This document shows positions 8,859 through 18,258 of a DNA stretch of 64,000 nt, piece by piece. Each line of letters begins with the position of its first letter. The stretch's first letter is position 1. The stretch comes from Maridesulfovibrio sp. (GTDB lineage Bacteria > Desulfobacterota > Desulfovibrionia > Desulfovibrionales > Desulfovibrionaceae): contig NZ_OY763931.1 of the NCBI RefSeq assembly GCF_963667685.1, positions 186,001 through 250,000 on the forward strand, in the 5' to 3' direction. Position numbers and translations under genes: made by a program. The notes under the pieces are model-generated. The model was given only the letters and a program-made list of their open reading frames with translations. It was not told where the DNA came from and made no database searches.

Positions 8859-9761
8859 ATGGAATATTTTCTGGAATTATTTTTTTCCGGTCTGACCAGG
8901 GGAAGCATCTATGCGCTAATAGCCCTCGGTTACACCATGGTTTATGGTATTATTGAACTGATTAACTTTGCCCACGGCGAAATCTATATGATTGGTGCTT
9001 TCGTGGGGTTAGTAGTAGCTGGCATTCTCAGCAGCTTCGGTTTTCCGGCGGCTTCAATTGTACTTCTGGCGACCATTGCGGCAGTTGTTTATGCGGCTTC
9101 ATACGGATATACTATTGAGAAAATAGCTTACCGCCCGTTGCGTGGCGCGCCGAGGCTTTCTCCTCTTATTTCCGCAATCGGCATGTCCATTTTTCTTCAG
9201 AACTACGTAATGCTTTCTCAGACATCAGACTTTCTGTCTTTCCCCAGTCTGATTCCTGAGTTCGGCTTTCTTAAACACTACGAGTCCATGATCGGTTCCA
9301 CCGATTTCCTGATCATTGTTGTGGCGGCAGTCGTCATGGTCGGACTTAACCTTTTCATCAAATTCACCCGTCTGGGTAAGGCCATGCGCGCCACAGCCCA
9401 AAATCGCAAGATGGCCATGCTGGTCGGTATCAACGTAGATCAGGTTATCTCGGCTACCTTTGTTATCGGTTCCGCTTTGGCTGCAATCGGCGGTGTCCTG
9501 ATTGCTTCCCATATCGGGCAGATCAACTTTTTCATCGGATTTATCGCAGGTATCAAGGCTTTTACAGCCGCAGTTCTGGGTGGAATCGGTTCTGTTCCCG
9601 GAGCCATGCTCGGCGGGCTGATCCTTGGCTGGACTGAGAGTTTTTGCACAGGATATGTTTCCAGCGACTATGAAGACGTTTTCGCCTTCGCGCTGCTGGT
9701 TCTTATCCTCATCTTCAGACCTTCCGGACTGCTCGGAAAGGCTCCTACTCAGAAGGTGTAA
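8859..9761 (+). CDS. livH: Branched-chain amino acid ABC permease LivH
   Basis: A 300-residue permease with about eight hydrophobic segments. Family hallmarks are an N-terminal GLTRGSIYALIALGYTMVYG followed by LINFAHGEIYMIGAF, and a C-terminal AVLGGIGSVPGAMLGGLILG. With LivM it forms the membrane channel of the transporter. It sits 80 bases after livK and 65 before livM. Confidence 0.95.
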   Translation: MEYFLELFFSGLTRGSIYALIALGYTMVYGIIELINFAHGEIYMIGAFVGLVVAGILSSFGFPAASIVLLATIAAVVYAASYGYTIEKIAYRPLRGAPRLSPLISAIGMSIFLQNYVMLSQTSDFLSFPSLIPEFGFLKHYESMIGSTDFLIIVVAAVVMVGLNLFIKFTRLGKAMRATAQNRKMAMLVGINVDQVISATFVIGSALAAIGGVLIASHIGQINFFIGFIAGIKAFTAAVLGGIGSVPGAMLGGLILGWTESFCTGYVSSDYEDVFAFALLVLILIFRPSGLLGKAPTQKV

Positions 9762-9826
9762 CAGCCCGGCTGATGAAACGGGTTGGTCCCGCTTTGTGAA
9801 AATGCTAAAAATGGATATCTTTTAAT

Positions 9827-11050
9827 ATGGAAGGTTTTAAAAAATCTATACTGGCTTCATTGTGGTTCATGTTTTTGACCCTGCCCATTATGGGGGTCTT
9901 CGTGAACACTATCGATAAGTCCGTCACCTGGCATTTAGACCGGGTCCTTTACGTTGGTGCCGCGACCTTTGTTTTGTCTTATTTCTGGCGCTACATGCTG
10001 AAACGCAAGGAAATGGGTAAAAAGCAAGAGGAAGAGTCAAGCGTTGAAAAAGTTACTGTGCTTAATAAGCTGGTAGCCAACCCAAAAATATACTGGCCCG
10101 CCTTGGTTGCCGTGGCCGGGTTCGCTATTGCGTTTCCTAAGCTTTTTTCAATGTATCAGGTCAATGTCATGACCACCGCTCTTATCTACGTGGTCCTCGG
10201 CCTGGGATTGAACATTGTTGTAGGTCTGGCCGGTTTACTTGACCTTGGATTTGTAGCTTTCTATGCTGTTGGTGCTTATTCCTACGCGCTCATGAATATG
10301 TATTGGGGAATCAGCTTCTGGGTAGCTCTTCCGCTCGGAGCATTGCTTGGTGCTTTTTGCGGTATCCTGCTCGGTTTTCCGGTCCTAAGGCTGCGCGGTG
10401 ACTATCTTGCTATCGTAACTCTCGGTTTCGGAGAGATCATTCGTCTTGTATTGGAAAACTGGGGTGAGTTCACTCACGGTCCTTCCGGTATTTCGAATAT
10501 CGCGCGTCCTGAGTTCTTTGGCCTCGCCAAAGGATTCGTCGCCCAGATCAACTTCATGTACTACCTGATGCTGGTACTGGTAATATTCACAATCTTCGTG
10601 GTCAACAGGCTGAAAAATTCGCGTGTCGGGCGGGCTTGGCAAGCACTGCGTGAAGATGAAATCGCTTGTCAGGCCATGGGGATTGATAAGATGAAGACCA
10701 AGCTTATGGCCTTCTCGCTCGGGGCAACATGGGCCGGGATGGTCGGCGTTGTTTTTGCAGCCAAGACCACTTTCATCAACCCCGCATCATTTACGTTTCT
10801 TGAATCGGCAATTATCCTTTCCATTGTTGTCCTTGGCGGAATGGGGTCCATACTCGGAGTCATCCTAGGTGCGCTGGTGCTGATTCTGCTGCCTGAATAC
10901 ATGAGGGATTTCTCTGAATACCGTATGCTTATCTTCGGTGCGACCATGGTTTTGGTCATGGTTTTCAGACCACAGGGACTGGTCAGGGATGTGCGTAAGA
11001 AAATAGATATCAGTGCGGTGAAAGCAGCATTAGGTGGCGCCAATGAGTAA
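9827..11050 (+). CDS. livM: Branched-chain amino acid ABC permease LivM
   Basis: The 407-residue permease is the second membrane subunit. The first 100 residues include two hydrophobic segments plus a charged cytoplasmic stretch (KRKEMGKKQEEESS), as in the longer LivM type. The core begins near residue 110 with GLGLNIVVGLAGLLDLGFVAFYAVGAY and carries the motifs PVLRLRGDYLAIVTLGFGEI and VVLGGMGSILGVILGALVL. It overlaps livG by 8 bases. Confidence 0.94.
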   Translation: MEGFKKSILASLWFMFLTLPIMGVFVNTIDKSVTWHLDRVLYVGAATFVLSYFWRYMLKRKEMGKKQEEESSVEKVTVLNKLVANPKIYWPALVAVAGFAIAFPKLFSMYQVNVMTTALIYVVLGLGLNIVVGLAGLLDLGFVAFYAVGAYSYALMNMYWGISFWVALPLGALLGAFCGILLGFPVLRLRGDYLAIVTLGFGEIIRLVLENWGEFTHGPSGISNIARPEFFGLAKGFVAQINFMYYLMLVLVIFTIFVVNRLKNSRVGRAWQALREDEIACQAMGIDKMKTKLMAFSLGATWAGMVGVVFAAKTTFINPASFTFLESAIILSIVVLGGMGSILGVILGALVLILLPEYMRDFSEYRMLIFGATMVLVMVFRPQGLVRDVRKKIDISAVKAALGGANE

Positions 11051-11846
11051 TGAAAAAAGAACAGTCCTTCAGGTAAAAAACGTCAGCAAGGATTTTGGTG
11101 GCTTGCGCGCCCTTGATGATGTTGATCTCGAGGTGAAGGATGGTGAAATTGTCGCCCTTATCGGACCTAACGGAGCGGGTAAGACTACCTTTTTTAACTG
11201 CATCACAGGTATATATACCCCTACAGAGGGTGATGTTAATATTGATCCCAAGGGTAAAGGCTTCAAGCGTATTAACGGCATGAAGACGAATCTTGTCACC
11301 GAAATGGGGATGGCCCGTACTTTTCAGAATATCAGGCTTTTCCCGTCCATGTCTGTAATTGAGAATGTCATGATAGGCTGCCATTGCAGAACTAAAGCCA
11401 GTTTTCTAGGTGCTATTCTGCGTAATCCGCGTACTCGCCGGGAAGAGCAGGAGACTATTCTTAAGAGCTATGAGCTGCTGAAGGAACTCGGGCTAGCCCA
11501 ATATGCTGATGAACTTGCCAGAAACCTGCCTTATGGTGCGCAACGCAGGCTGGAAATTGCCCGTGCGCTGGCAACAGATCCTTTTATTTTGCTTCTGGAT
11601 GAGCCGGCAGCTGGTATGAATCCGCACGAAACTTCTGAGCTTGAAGAGTTGATCGTTTCCATCAAGGAAAGACATAAGATATCTGTTCTGCTCATCGAGC
11701 ATGACATGAAGATGGTAATGTCTCTTTCGGACCGGTTGTACGTTCTTGAGTATGGTCGTGAAATTGCCAATGGCACGCCGCAGGAAATCAGCGAGAACCC
11801 CGCGGTAATCAAGGCTTATCTCGGGGAGGAACTCGTCGATGCTTAA
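11043..11846 (+). CDS. livG: Branched-chain amino acid ABC ATPase LivG
   Basis: A 267-residue ABC ATPase with Walker A GPNGAGKTTFFNCITG, a signature region LPYGAQRRLEIARAL and Walker B FILLLDEPAAGMNPHE. The last has the AAGMN signature typical of LivG. I chose ATG 11043, which has AGGTGG 5 bases before it and overlaps the livM stop; a GTG three codons earlier is possible. Its own stop overlaps livF by 8 bases (ATGCTTAA), the same coupling as ccmA-ccmB. Confidence 0.94.
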   Translation: MSNEKRTVLQVKNVSKDFGGLRALDDVDLEVKDGEIVALIGPNGAGKTTFFNCITGIYTPTEGDVNIDPKGKGFKRINGMKTNLVTEMGMARTFQNIRLFPSMSVIENVMIGCHCRTKASFLGAILRNPRTRREEQETILKSYELLKELGLAQYADELARNLPYGAQRRLEIARALATDPFILLLDEPAAGMNPHETSELEELIVSIKERHKISVLLIEHDMKMVMSLSDRLYVLEYGREIANGTPQEISENPAVIKAYLGEELVDA

Positions 11847-12546
11847 ACTTAAAAATGTAAATACATTTTACGGAAATATTCAGGCTCTGCGCAATATCGA
11901 CATTGAGGTCAAGCAGGGTGAGATAATTACCCTTATCGGAGCAAACGGAGCAGGTAAGACCACCACTTTGATGACCATCAGCGGAGTGGTTCCGCCCCGT
12001 ACAGGTGAAGTTATCTATAATGGTGAGCCGATCCACAAGGCCAAGCCGGATAAGATTGTGAAGATGGGTATCTCTCAAGTCCCGGAAGGGCGTTTGATTT
12101 TTCCAGATCTGACCATTACCGAGAATCTGGATATGGGGGCCTTCCTTCGTGACGATAAAGAAGGTGTTAAAGCTGATATGGATCATGTTTTTGAGCTTTT
12201 CCCCATTCTCTGGGAAAGGCGCAAACAGTTGGGCGGTAACCTGTCAGGCGGTGAGCAGCAGATGCTGGCTATCTCCCGCGCGCTAATGGCCAGACCCAAG
12301 CTCCTGCTGTTGGATGAACCTTCTCTCGGTCTTGCCCCGCTGATTATCCGACAGATTTTCGATATTGTTAAGAAGATCAATGAGGAGAGCGGTACGACCG
12401 TCTTTCTGGTAGAGCAGAATGCCAACCTCGCCCTGAAAACGGCACATCGCGGGTATGTCATGGAAAATGGAGAGATTATACTCTCCGATACGAGCGATAA
12501 GCTGCTTGCTAACGAGGATATCAAGAAGGCTTATCTTGGGCTTTAA
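11839..12546 (+). CDS. livF: Branched-chain amino acid ABC ATPase LivF
   Basis: A 235-residue ABC ATPase with Walker A GANGAGKTTTLMTISG, signature LSGGEQQMLAISRAL and Walker B LLLLDEPSLGLAPLI, followed by VFLVEQNA, a combination specific for LivF. It is the last gene of livKHMGF, followed 11 bases later by a strong terminator. Confidence 0.95.
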   Translation: MLKLKNVNTFYGNIQALRNIDIEVKQGEIITLIGANGAGKTTTLMTISGVVPPRTGEVIYNGEPIHKAKPDKIVKMGISQVPEGRLIFPDLTITENLDMGAFLRDDKEGVKADMDHVFELFPILWERRKQLGGNLSGGEQQMLAISRALMARPKLLLLDEPSLGLAPLIIRQIFDIVKKINEESGTTVFLVEQNANLALKTAHRGYVMENGEIILSDTSDKLLANEDIKKAYLGL

Positions 12547-12557
12547 GTTGAAAGTAG

Positions 12558-12592
12558 AATGCCTCCGGCGAGACCGCCGGAGGCATTTTTAT
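12558..12592 (+). terminator. Intrinsic terminator of the liv operon
   Basis: A 13-bp GC-rich perfect stem (AATGCCTCCGGCG / CGCCGGAGGCATT), loop AGAC, then TTTTTATTTTT. Confidence 0.93.
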
Positions 12593-12682
12593 TTTTGCCG
12601 CTGTGGTGCTCTTTGACTTGACAAAACTCGGACATGCCAATATGCGGGGCCGAACACTTTTAATTACTTTTTGGTTACGGCC

Positions 12683-12710
12683 TTGAGTCTGCGACAAAAA
12701 AGTATATAAT
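12683..12710 (+). promoter_or_regulatory. Sigma-70-type promoter of guaBA
   Basis: TTGAGT (-35) and a consensus TATAAT (-10) are spaced by 16 bases. This places the transcript start near 12717, so nearly all of the hairpin-rich leader before guaB would be transcribed. A second TTGACA at 12618-12623 has only a weak partner. Confidence 0.65.
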
Positions 12711-12716
12711 CAGTTC

Positions 12717-12855
12717 ATTCAAGATTGAAATTCCCGGCAGGGAAGGACCTGCCAAAACCCCTGTGAAACTGATGGTACCGAGCCCGGTAGACCGCCAGAA
12801 AGACCGGATCGGTCCCTTTGAGAGGAATCATATGTAATGATTTCTCTTTTCTTTT
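12717..12855 (+). promoter_or_regulatory. Structured 5' leader of guaBA with intrinsic terminator (riboswitch/attenuator candidate)
   Basis: Between the promoter and guaB the leader holds hairpin GGCAGG/CCTGCC (12736-12753), hairpin GGTACCG/CGGTAGACC (about 12774-12793), hairpin GACCG/CGGTC (about 12802-12814), and a possible closing helix ATTCC (12730-12734) with GGAAT (12824-12828). The 3' strand of that helix is also the 5' arm of an 11-bp terminator stem at 12821-12847 followed by TTTTCTTTT. This mutually exclusive layout is how transcription-terminating riboswitches work. The ligand class is unknown to me; the sequence does not carry the conserved guanine, ykkC/PRPP, ZTP or cobalamin cores as I know them. 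Confidence 0.6.
12821..12855 (+). terminator. Leader terminator 34 bases before guaB
   Basis: Stem AGAGGAATCAT / ATGATTTCTCT (11 bp, one G-U), loop of 5, then TTTTCTTTT. There is no gene between the guaB promoter and this terminator, so it would attenuate guaBA itself. Confidence 0.8.
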
Positions 12856-12888
12856 AGCTAATATTTCAAATCATTTTGCGAGGGCAAT

Positions 12889-14346
12889 ATGGAAAAGGTA
12901 GTAGGTCAGGCTCTGACTTTTGACGATGTTCTGCTTTTGCCCGCCTATTCGGAAGTTCTTCCCGATAGTGTGGACGTATCCGCTAAACTCACCGAAGAGA
13001 TCACTCTTGGAATCCCACTGGTCAGTGCCGCTATGGATACTGTCACAGAGTCCAAAATGGCGATTCAAATGGCCCGTCACGGTGGTGTGGGTGTCGTTCA
13101 TAAAAATATGAGTGTACGCGATCAGGTCCGTGAAGTAGAAAGGGTTAAAAAATCTGAATCAGGCATGGTTACTGATCCTATAGTTGTTCACCCTGATGAC
13201 ACTGTTGGTAAGGCTCTTGACCTGATGGCCGAATTTAAAATTTCAGGCTTCCCGGTTGTAAAAGGAGAACACCTTGTAGGTATTGTCACCAACCGTGACG
13301 TCCGTTTCATTACTGACCGCAATGTTGCTATTTCTGAAGTGATGACAAGCCGTAATCTCGTTACCGTGCAGAAAGGGACTTCTTCCGAAGAAGCAAAGCG
13401 TCATCTGCATACCAATCGCATTGAGAAACTGCTGGTTGTTGACGAAGAAAATAAGCTTACCGGCCTGATCACTATTAAAGATATTGATAAGGTCAAGAAA
13501 TATCCTAACGCTGCCAAGGATTCAGCAGGCCGCCTGCGTGTTGGTGCTGCTATAGGTGTAGGTCGTGATCTGATGGAGCGCAGTTCCGCTCTGATCGCAG
13601 CCGGTGTGGATTTTCTGACCCTCGATTCCGCGCACGGTCATTCCAAAGGAATTCTTGATGCTATCAAGGAGCTCCGTTCCTGCTATCCTGATACTCAGAT
13701 CATCGGTGGTAACATTGCTACTTACGATGGCGCCTTGGCGCTGATTGATGCCGGTGTAAACGCGGTTAAAGTCGGTATCGGTCCCGGTTCCATCTGCACC
13801 ACCCGTGTTGTTGCCGGTGTCGGTGTACCGCAGATTACCGCTATCATGGAGGCCGCACGTGCATGTCAGGAACGCGGCGTCTGCGTTATAGGCGACGGTG
13901 GAATCAAATTTTCCGGCGATGTCGTTAAGGCACTTGTTGCAGGTGCGAATACCGTAATGATGGGTTCCATGTTCGCAGGTACCGATGAAAGTCCGGGTGA
14001 GAAAGTTCTTTATCAAGGTCGTTCCTACAAGCTCTATCGCGGCATGGGCTCCATTGACGCAATGAAACAGGGTAGTTCCGACCGTTATTTCCAGAAGGAT
14101 ACCAATAAACTGGTTCCCGAAGGAATTGTTGGGCGTGTTCCATACAAAGGACCCGTTTCCGACAGCATTTACCAGATGATCGGCGGACTCCGTTCCGGCA
14201 TGGGCTACGTTGGTTGTGCCAATATCGCCGAAATGGCAGAGAAAGCACAGTTCATCCGTATGTCTGCCGCCGGTTTTAAAGAAAGCCATGTTCATGATGT
14301 AATTATTACCAAAGAAGCACCCAATTACCGGGTTGATTCTTATTAA
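12889..14346 (+). CDS. guaB: Inosine-5'-monophosphate dehydrogenase
   Basis: The 485-residue enzyme converts IMP to XMP with NAD, the committed step to GMP. The catalytic barrel is interrupted by two CBS domains (about residues 95-205). The active-site loop [20 protein letters not shown] with catalytic Cys near residue 303 is intact, as are the IMP-binding [10 protein letters not shown] and the flap region [16 protein letters not shown] ribosome binding site precedes ATG 12889. It is followed 12 bases later by guaA; both lie behind the attenuator-like leader. Confidence 0.97.
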   Translation: MEKVVGQALTFDDVLLLPAYSEVLPDSVDVSAKLTEEITLGIPLVSAAMDTVTESKMAIQMARHGGVGVVHKNMSVRDQVREVERVKKSESGMVTDPIVVHPDDTVGKALDLMAEFKISGFPVVKGEHLVGIVTNRDVRFITDRNVAISEVMTSRNLVTVQKGTSSEEAKRHLHTNRIEKLLVVDEENKLTGLITIKDIDKVKKYPNAAKDSAGRLRVGAAIGVGRDLMERSSALIAAGVDFLTLDSAHGHSKGILDAIKELRSCYPDTQIIGGNIATYDGALALIDAGVNAVKVGIGPGSICTTRVVAGVGVPQITAIMEAARACQERGVCVIGDGGIKFSGDVVKALVAGANTVMMGSMFAGTDESPGEKVLYQGRSYKLYRGMGSIDAMKQGSSDRYFQKDTNKLVPEGIVGRVPYKGPVSDSIYQMIGGLRSGMGYVGCANIAEMAEKAQFIRMSAAGFKESHVHDVIITKEAPNYRVDSY

Positions 14347-14358
14347 TCAGGAGTCGTC

Positions 14359-15906
14359 ATGCAGCACGATAATAAAGTAATTATTCTGGATTTTGGGTCT
14401 CAGTTTACTCAGCTGATCGCCCGCAGAATCCGCGAAGCGGGTGTTTATTCCGAAATTCACCCTTGTAATGTTGATCCCCAGAAGATCAAAGACCTCAATC
14501 CCGGTGCGCTGATCCTCTCCGGCGGTCCTTCTTCCGTGCTGGGAGAAGACTCTCCGCAGCTCGATAGTTCCCTGCTGGAAATGGGTGTTCCTGTTCTCGG
14601 CATCTGCTACGGCATGCAGCTCATGAGTCATGACCTCGGCGGACGCGTTGTTTCATCCTCCGATCGCGAATATGGCCGTGCTGAATTTAAGGGTTCTAAA
14701 GACTGCATCCTCTTTGACGGTATCGAAGACATTGAAAACCTCACCGTCTGGATGAGTCACGGTGACCGCGTGGAAGCTATTCCCGAAGGCTTTAAGGTCT
14801 GCGGTACCACTAAATCCATTCCTTTTGCAGCAATGGCTAACGATGATAAGAAAATGTACGCTCTTCAGTTCCACCCGGAAGTGGCACATACCGAAAGCGG
14901 CACGACCATCATCAACAACTTTGTATTCAAGATTGCCGGCCTTAAAGCAGACTGGACAATGTCTTCTTTCGTAGAGAACTGCATTGAGGAAATGCGCAAA
15001 AAGATCGGTGACAATCAGGTTGTACTCGGTCTTTCCGGCGGTATCGACTCCACTGTAGTTGCCGTGCTTCTGCACAAAGCAATAGGCAAACGCCTGCACT
15101 GCATCTTTGTCGATAACGGTCTGCTGCGCATGCACGAACGTGAAGAAGTCATCGGCTTCCTCGAAGAGCATTTCGAACTCAACGTTAAATGCGTTGATTC
15201 CGCTGATCTTTTCCTCGATAAGCTCAAAGGTGTTGAAGATCCCGAGAAGAAACGCAAGTTGATCGGTTACACCTTCATTGATGTTTTCAACGAAGAAGCT
15301 ACCGCCCTCAAGGATGTTAAATTCCTTGCTCAGGGAACACTTTACCCCGACGTTATCGAGTCCGAATCCTTCAAAGGTCCCTCCGCGGTCATTAAGTCCC
15401 ACCACAACGTTGGCGGACTGCCCGAAGATATGGATCTCAAGCTGGTTGAGCCTCTGCGTGAACTTTTCAAAGATGAAGTTCGCAAGGTTGCTTATGAGCT
15501 TGGTCTGCCCGAATTCATCATCTGGCGCCAGCCTTTCCCCGGTCCGGGTCTTGCTATTCGCATTCTGGGTGAAGTTACTGAAGAGCGTCTTGAAATCCTG
15601 CGTCAGGCTGACAAGATTGTTCAGAATGAAATGCATGCTTCCGGCTGGTACCGTAAGGTATGGCAGGGCTTCGCTGTTCTGCTGCCGCTGAAGACTGTAG
15701 GTGTTATGGGCGATGACCGTACTTATGAGCACGTAATTGCACTGCGCATCGTAGACAGCCTTGATGCTATGACCGCTGACTGGTCCCGCATTCCCAACGA
15801 TATCCTCGCACGTATGTCCAACAGGATCATTAACGAGGTAAAAGGTGTTAACCGTGTAGTTCTGGATATTTCTTCCAAGCCGCCGGCAACCATTGAGTGG
15901 GAATAA
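14359..15906 (+). CDS. guaA: GMP synthase (glutamine-hydrolysing)
   Basis: The 515-residue enzyme aminates XMP to GMP. The class I glutamine amidotransferase domain (about residues 1-195) shows the nucleophile motif GICYGMQ (Cys83) and the [11 protein letters not shown] His/Glu pair. The ATP pyrophosphatase domain carries [11 protein letters not shown] (about residues 223-233), and the C-terminal dimerisation domain ends in the family signature [10 protein letters not shown] terminator follows at 15932. Confidence 0.98.
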   Translation: MQHDNKVIILDFGSQFTQLIARRIREAGVYSEIHPCNVDPQKIKDLNPGALILSGGPSSVLGEDSPQLDSSLLEMGVPVLGICYGMQLMSHDLGGRVVSSSDREYGRAEFKGSKDCILFDGIEDIENLTVWMSHGDRVEAIPEGFKVCGTTKSIPFAAMANDDKKMYALQFHPEVAHTESGTTIINNFVFKIAGLKADWTMSSFVENCIEEMRKKIGDNQVVLGLSGGIDSTVVAVLLHKAIGKRLHCIFVDNGLLRMHEREEVIGFLEEHFELNVKCVDSADLFLDKLKGVEDPEKKRKLIGYTFIDVFNEEATALKDVKFLAQGTLYPDVIESESFKGPSAVIKSHHNVGGLPEDMDLKLVEPLRELFKDEVRKVAYELGLPEFIIWRQPFPGPGLAIRILGEVTEERLEILRQADKIVQNEMHASGWYRKVWQGFAVLLPLKTVGVMGDDRTYEHVIALRIVDSLDAMTADWSRIPNDILARMSNRIINEVKGVNRVVLDISSKPPATIEWE

Positions 15907-15931
15907 TCAAGTTCTCAAGACTAGATTGATC

Positions 15932-15966
15932 AATGCCTCCAACTTAATGTTGGAGGCATTTTTTAT
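15932..15966 (+). terminator. Intrinsic terminator of guaBA
   Basis: Perfect 12-bp stem AATGCCTCCAAC / GTTGGAGGCATT, loop TTAAT, followed by TTTTTT. Confidence 0.93.
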
Positions 15967-16133
15967 GAAATTGCACCAAATTTCATTGCCGATAAGACGT
16001 AGATAAAGTTTTAGAAATCAGGTACAAGACGTCAGCAAATTTTGAAAAAGCCTATGCTGGGTATAAATTAGGTCAGTGTCGGCTTTCCGCGCATTAGCGT
16101 GTTTTTTATTGTCGCAAAGAAGAAGGAATTAAT

Positions 16134-16472
16134 ATGTTCGGTATCGGTTCTACAGAACTTATCGTAATTTTGGTTGTTGCCTTGATCCTGATTGGCCCCC
16201 AGAAACTGCCGGAACTTATCAAGAATCTTGGTAAAGGTCTTTCTGAAGTCAAGAAGATGTCCAACGATGTGAAGTCTACACTGGATGCAGAAATTTCTGC
16301 TGCTGATGAAGAGCGTAAGCAGAAGGAAGAAGCAGAGCGCGAGGCTGCGCGTAAAAAAGCTGAAGCTGAAGCTATGGAAAAAGCACGTCAGTCCGAAGCA
16401 GAAAAGCAGCAGGCTTCTGAAGAATCTGAAAAAGTTGCTGAAGCACCCAAGACCGAGAGCGAGAAAGCATGA
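16134..16472 (+). CDS. tatB: Twin-arginine translocase subunit TatB
   Basis: The 112-residue protein has the Tat A/B layout: a single N-terminal membrane helix (residues 3-21), the hinge, an amphipathic helix (about 27-48) and a charged Lys/Glu/Ala-rich coiled tail. The FGIGSTELIVI start and LIGPQKLPELIKNLGKGL hinge (Gly-Pro rather than Phe-Gly) favour TatB over TatA. TatB binds substrate with TatC. It overlaps tatC by 4 bases. No tatA is next to it, so TatA must be encoded elsewhere or this protein serves both roles. Confidence 0.85.
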   Translation: MFGIGSTELIVILVVALILIGPQKLPELIKNLGKGLSEVKKMSNDVKSTLDAEISAADEERKQKEEAEREAARKKAEAEAMEKARQSEAEKQQASEESEKVAEAPKTESEKA

Positions 16473-17635
16473 GTTCAGCGGAGAAAGATTCGCGCGATGT
16501 AGGGCAGGAGCAGACTGAGGAAAAAGCGCAGACTGAAGAAACTGCCGAGGAAACTGCCGTTCCCGAAGAAGCGTCTGATAGCCCTGACCCCGAGAACACT
16601 TTGCCTGCTGAAAAAGGCGGTGATAAAGTTGTTCTGGCCGGTGAAGGTTCTGAACAGGAAGATGAATCCGAAGAAGATGATGGTGAGATTGACGAAGAAG
16701 AAGCTCCCATGACTTTTCTGGAGCATCTGGAAGAACTGCGCCGTCGTTTTGTCAGGATTATGATTGCTTGCCTTGTTGGCTTTCTGGCCTGCTACTCTTT
16801 TGCAAAGCCTCTTTTTTCTCTGCTCATGGCACCTCTGGTTGCAGTCCTGCCTCCTGATTCCACTTTGATTTTTACTTCTCTGCCGGAAGGTTTTGTGACT
16901 TACCTTAAAGTTGCTGCCGTTGCCGGTGTATTTGTAGTATCGCCTTATCTCTTTTCACAAATCTGGGGTTTTATCGCTCCGGGATTGTATGAGCATGAAC
17001 GCAAGTGGATGATTCCGCTTGCTTTTCTGTCCGCTTTTTTCTTTGTGGGCGGAGCTTTGTTCGGCTACTACGTTGTCTTTCCCTTCGGATGCGAATTCTT
17101 CATGGGTTTTGCCGATGAATTTATCAAACCCATGCCTACTTTGCGTGAATACTTGGGATTCTCCCTTAAGTTGCTATTCGCTTTCGGACTTATCTTTGAA
17201 TTGCCGCTGTTTATCTTTTTTCTTGCCAGAATGGGAGTTGTTACCGCCGAAGGACTGCGCAGCAAACGTAAATATGCCATTTTGGTCTGTTTTATTTGTT
17301 CCGCTATTCTGACTCCGCCGGATGTCATGACCCAGACTCTGATGGCGTGCCCGCTGATTATTCTTTATGAAATCGGAATATGGGTTGCTTATTTCTTCGG
17401 CAAGCGTGGCGGAAGGAAATTGAAAGAAGCTGAATCCGGGAAGAATGGTCCTGACGATTCCGGTCCCGGTGGTGGAGCTTCCCCTGAATCCGCAGCAGAA
17501 GCTGGAGCTGAGCATGAAGCCAAGTCCGGAGAAGCTGAATCGGAAGCTGAACCCGGCGCGGATAAAAAGAAAGCCAAAGCTGAAAAGAAATCGCAAGAAG
17601 ATTCAGGCTACGACGAAGATTTAATTGAAATGTAA
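16469..17635 (+). CDS. tatC: Twin-arginine translocase TatC with long acidic N-terminal and charged C-terminal extensions
   Basis: The TatC core (about residues 80-305) shows the conserved start [17 protein letters not shown], six membrane segments, the periplasmic loops around [13 protein letters not shown] and the late motif [24 protein letters not shown]. TatC recognises twin-arginine signal peptides. At 388 residues it is far longer than the usual 240-260: about 80 extra N-terminal residues very rich in Glu/Asp, and about 80 C-terminal residues rich in Glu, Ala, Lys and Gly. ATG 16469 overlaps tatB; Met81 would give a standard-length N-terminus, so the true start is open. The frame overlaps hisB by one base. 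Confidence 0.9.
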   Translation: MSSAEKDSRDVGQEQTEEKAQTEETAEETAVPEEASDSPDPENTLPAEKGGDKVVLAGEGSEQEDESEEDDGEIDEEEAPMTFLEHLEELRRRFVRIMIACLVGFLACYSFAKPLFSLLMAPLVAVLPPDSTLIFTSLPEGFVTYLKVAAVAGVFVVSPYLFSQIWGFIAPGLYEHERKWMIPLAFLSAFFFVGGALFGYYVVFPFGCEFFMGFADEFIKPMPTLREYLGFSLKLLFAFGLIFELPLFIFFLARMGVVTAEGLRSKRKYAILVCFICSAILTPPDVMTQTLMACPLIILYEIGIWVAYFFGKRGGRKLKEAESGKNGPDDSGPGGGASPESAAEAGAEHEAKSGEAESEAEPGADKKKAKAEKKSQEDSGYDEDLIEM

Positions 17636-18258
17636 TGGCCGCCGAAGGCCTTAGTATAAGAGAGGTTGGTTTGTCACAGAGATCCGCTGCAATTAGCCGT
17701 ACCACTAAGGAAACCGATATCGCGTTGAAAATCAATATTGATGGTGAAGGCCGGACCGATATTGATACCGGGGTTGGATTCGCCGACCACATGCTCACGC
17801 TGATGAGTTTTTGGGCCGGATTTGATCTCGACCTTAAATGTGATGGGGACCTTGAAATAGATTCGCACCATACCCTCGAAGATATTGCTATTGTACTTGG
17901 ACAGGCTCTTTTAGAGGCCATGGGCGATAAAAAAGGAATTAATCGCATTGGTTTTGCCAAGGTGCCCATGGATGAGGCTCTGGTTGAAGTTGTAATTGAC
18001 CTTTCGGGTCGGGCCTATCTTGTGTATGATGATGACATCCTGCCTCCGATAATTGCCGGGGATGAAAAGGATGTCTGGCGTGAATTTTTCAAGTCACTGG
18101 CTTTCAAAGCCGGTATGAACCTGCACATCAAGTTTGAATACGGGCGTAATGGGCACCACCTGCTCGAAGGTGCATTCAAGGCCCTTGGGCTTGCTTTCCG
18201 CAATGCCTTATCCGTTGAAAGACAGGGTGTTTCCAGCACAAAAGGGAGTCTCGATTAA
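17635..18258 (+). CDS. hisB: Imidazoleglycerol-phosphate dehydratase
   Basis: The 207-residue enzyme carries out the sixth step of histidine synthesis, dehydrating IGP to imidazole-acetol phosphate. The metal-binding His clusters are visible: [24 protein letters not shown], and late [14 protein letters not shown]. It is monofunctional, without the HisB-N phosphatase domain. The start overlaps the tatC stop (TAATG). A TTG at 17670 behind AGAGAGG is an alternative start that would remove 12 non-conserved residues. Confidence 0.95.
   Translation: MAAEGLSIREVGLSQRSAAISRTTKETDIALKINIDGEGRTDIDTGVGFADHMLTLMSFWAGFDLDLKCDGDLEIDSHHTLEDIAIVLGQALLEAMGDKKGINRIGFAKVPMDEALVEVVIDLSGRAYLVYDDDILPPIIAGDEKDVWREFFKSLAFKAGMNLHIKFEYGRNGHHLLEGAFKALGLAFRNALSVERQGVSSTKGSLD

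Noticed and set aside
12730-12820. Cobalamin riboswitch before guaB
   Set aside because: A CTGTGA and a CGCCAG stretch loosely recall the cobalamin box, but the conserved AGCCAGGAGACC-type core is not there and guaB is not a usual target.
14653-15732. 359-codon open frame on the minus strand
   Set aside because: Antisense shadow of guaA, no start signal and no recognisable motif.
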